A stretch of 23,244 nucleotides of DNA. Origin: Lachnospiraceae bacterium. GTDB taxonomy: Bacteria; Bacillota; Clostridia; Lachnospirales; Lachnospiraceae. The stretch is from contig VSOA01000020.1 in assembly GCA_009774585.1 (NCBI GenBank), positions 1 through 23,244 of the forward strand, in the 5' to 3' direction. The translations under genes and the position numbers were made by a program. The stretch's first letter is position 1. Each line of letters begins with the position of its first letter. Of the stretch, positions 21,832 through 23,244 are shown piece by piece. The notes under the pieces are model-generated. The model was not told the origin of the DNA. It searched no databases and saw only the letters and a program-made list of their open reading frames with translations.

Positions 21832-22587
21832 ATGAACAAAAAAAGATGTACCGCTATCGTGCTGGCGGCTGGAAGCGGCCGACGCATGAAAAGCAATGTC
21901 GCAAAACAATATATGCTTTTGCAGGATAAACCTTTAATATGGTATGCATTGAACACAATAGAGAAATCTTCTGTGATAGACGACTGCATTCTTGTTACTG
22001 GCGCGGAGGATATTGCTTATGCCAAAGAGGAGATTGTCGCACGCTACGGATTTCGTAAGATAGATGTGGTGGCGGCAGGAGGGGAGCAGCGCTATGATTC
22101 TGTCTGGAATGCTTTACAAGTGATTGCGGACGGCGGATTGAACGTGCCGAATACGGATGGATTTGTGTTCATTCATGATGGGGCGCGCCCTTTTCTCACG
22201 GAAGAAATCCTGCTAAGGAGTTACGAGGCGGTACAGGAATCGGGCGCATGCGTGGCGGGTATGCCGGTGAAAGACACGGTAAAAATAGCGGACGAAGAAG
22301 GATACGCCAAGCAGACGCCGGACAGAAGAAGCGTCTGGCAGATACAGACGCCGCAGGTGTTTGGGACGCAGTTGATCACGGAAGCCTATGCAGCGCTTAT
22401 GCAAAAGAAAGAAGAAGCGGCGGCAGGGGGAATTGTTATTACAGACGACGCCATGGTGGTGGAAAATTTCACGGGGCATAAAGTGAAGCTGGTGCAGGGG
22501 TCCTACGAAAATATCAAGATTACCACGCCGGAAGATCTGTTGGTCGCGGAGGTGTTCCTGAGTAAAAGTGGAGACGCTGTGCGATAG
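21832..22587 (+). CDS. ispD: 2-C-methyl-D-erythritol 4-phosphate cytidylyltransferase
   Basis: IspD joins CTP and MEP to CDP-ME in the non-mevalonate (MEP) isoprenoid pathway. The nucleotide-binding opening AIVLAAGSGRRMKS is at 8-21, with Lys25 in AKQYMLL. FIHDGARPF holds the metal-binding Asp, TPDRRSVWQIQTPQVF is the substrate-side segment, and ITDDAMVVE and KITTPEDLLVAE close the conserved core. The length of 251 aa is typical. ATG 21832 follows AAGAAGGAAG. An in-frame ATG at 21793 lies in the intergenic repeat zone and is less likely. It is separated from tsaD by the hairpin element and probably read through from that operon. A DUF1266-like fragment begins right after it. Confidence 0.95.
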   Translation: MNKKRCTAIVLAAGSGRRMKSNVAKQYMLLQDKPLIWYALNTIEKSSVIDDCILVTGAEDIAYAKEEIVARYGFRKIDVVAAGGEQRYDSVWNALQVIADGGLNVPNTDGFVFIHDGARPFLTEEILLRSYEAVQESGACVAGMPVKDTVKIADEEGYAKQTPDRRSVWQIQTPQVFGTQLITEAYAALMQKKEEAAAGGIVITDDAMVVENFTGHKVKLVQGSYENIKITTPEDLLVAEVFLSKSGDAVR

Positions 22588-22603
22588 CAATCAATCTTAC
22601 CGT

Positions 22604-22804
22604 ATGCTGTGGCGAGGCGGTACTCATGCGGCATTGACACACAGTAATGGATGGGACTGGCATCTGATTGGAGGAGTGGAATTCACAGAAGACAATACAG
22701 ATTTGACTAAGGCGCTGCTGTATTACGACTGGAATGTTACGGACAGAGAGTCTGCATTGATGTTGGTGGATATATTACATACGGAAGGACATCTTGGAAG
22801 ATAA
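22604..22804 (+). pseudogene. DUF1266-like gene fragment
   Basis: Between ispD and the tRNA genes, 22588-23003 has no intact gene. One frame reads LTHSNGWDWHLIGGVEFTED, then WNVTDRESALMLVDILHTEGH, a pattern I associate with DUF1266 proteins, whose function is unknown. The first possible ATG (22604) has no ribosome site, and the fragment lacks the N-terminal part and everything after the EGH segment. A +1 shifted frame continues briefly as LEDNPYNLDWDMELVIVK, stopping at about 22850. I read it as a gene remnant truncated on both sides. The family call rests on motif memory and needs a profile search. Confidence 0.5.
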
Positions 22805-22934
22805 TCCGTATAATTTGGATTGGGATATGGAACTGGTAATAGTAAAATAGCCGGGTTCGTGATACAAAAAAAACGCAGAAAGTATGGAACAAAACAAATA
22901 AGTAAAAAATAATGACAAAAATGAAAAAAACTGG

Positions 22935-22963
22935 TTGACACACCAAATCATTTTTGCTAGAAT
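22935..22963 (+). promoter_or_regulatory. Promoter of the tRNA-Ser genes
   Basis: A perfect -35 TTGACA (22935-22940) is followed after exactly 17 bp by TAGAAT (22958-22963), five of six -10 consensus bases. Transcription would start near 22970, about 34 bases before the first tRNA. Confidence 0.8.
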
Positions 22964-23003
22964 AATTTTTGCGCTGACCGAGAGGGAAGTGCATTACGAA
23001 CCC

Positions 23004-23089
23004 GGAGAGGTATCGAAGTGGTCATAACGAGGCGGTCTTGAAAACCGTTTGTCCGCAAGGGCGCGTGGGTTCGAATCCCACCCTCTCCG
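23004..23089 (+). tRNA. tRNA-Ser (anticodon UGA)
   Basis: Acceptor arms GGAGAGG (23004-23010) and CCTCTCC (23082-23088) pair perfectly, with discriminator G at 23089. The anticodon loop is CTTGAAA with TGA at 23039-23041, reading UCN serine codons. A long variable arm (GTCCGCAAGGGC region) and GGTTCGAATCC T-arm confirm a class II serine tRNA of 86 nt. CCA is not encoded (CTG follows), so the 3' end needs RNase Z and CCA addition. Confidence 0.96.
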
Positions 23090-23149
23090 CTGGAGATACC
23101 TCTCCAACCGAGCTTTGAATAATCTTTAAATTGATGGTAAGCTATACTT

Positions 23150-23239
23150 GGAGAAGTACCCAAGATGGCTGAAGGGACACCCCTGGAAAGGGTGCAGGTC
23201 GTTAATAGCGGCGCGAGGGTTCAAATCCCTCCTTCTCCG
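23150..23239 (+). tRNA. tRNA-Ser (anticodon GGA)
   Basis: Acceptor arms GGAGAAG (23150-23156) and CTTCTCC (23232-23238) pair perfectly, with discriminator G at 23239. The anticodon stem CACCC/GGGTG holds loop CTGGAAA with GGA at 23185-23187, reading UCC and UCU. The variable arm is long, as in class II serine tRNAs, and the T-arm is GGGTTCAAATCCC. The length is 90 nt. CCA is not encoded. It lies 60 bp after the first tRNA-Ser and probably shares its promoter. Confidence 0.96.
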
Positions 23240-23244
23240 TTAGC

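Overview
The window looks like chromosomal DNA of a Gram-positive anaerobe of the class Clostridia, most likely Lachnospiraceae. This is an inference from gene content and style: strong GGAGG-type ribosome sites, a lipoprotein-type sugar ABC importer without its own ATPase, a TsaB-RimI fusion, a BlaI/BlaR1 pair, and tRNA genes without an encoded CCA. No species can be named from sequence alone.

Left part (about 1-7.6 kb). A four-gene plus-strand operon encodes a large solute-binding lipoprotein with a propeller-like N-terminal half, two MalF/MalG-type permeases and a HlyD-like membrane-anchored adaptor. No ATPase gene is present, so a shared ATPase elsewhere is expected. A convergent minus-strand gene encodes an unrecognised polytopic membrane protein with a large C-terminal domain and a terminator-like hairpin in its leader.

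Middle part (about 7.6-16.3 kb). The most unusual gene is a HelD-type RNA polymerase-associated helicase (1105 aa) with a C-terminal extension of about 225 aa. The extension resembles the non-catalytic N-terminal beta-sandwich domain of GH31 glycosidases and stops where the catalytic barrel would begin. Next come a zone of gene remnants, a GNAT acetyltransferase, a 5'-truncated XRE-type regulator, an MTA/SAH deaminase-like amidohydrolase, and a BlaI/BlaR1 regulatory pair. The pair is preceded by two mirror-image 17-bp operators over a sigma-A-type promoter. The BlaR1-like protein has the M56 protease motif, but its outer domain does not look like a penicillin-binding domain.

Right part (about 16.4-23.2 kb). 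After a YcxB-like protein lies a tRNA-maturation cluster: tsaE, a tsaB-rimI fusion, a small Cys-rich protein, rnz (RNase Z), a membrane-anchored unknown, tsaD and ispD. It is followed by a DUF1266-like gene fragment and two tRNA-Ser genes (UGA and GGA anticodons). TsaE, TsaB and TsaD build t6A37 on ANN-decoding tRNAs, while RNase Z trims tRNA 3' ends. Both tRNA genes here lack CCA and therefore need that trimming.

Across the window, long GC-rich hairpins without U-tracts sit between codirectional genes (about 2.6, 3.6, 16.9 and 21.7 kb). They share an AGAATG/CATTCT stem or a GATGC...GTGCATC stem and look like a dispersed palindromic intergenic repeat family.
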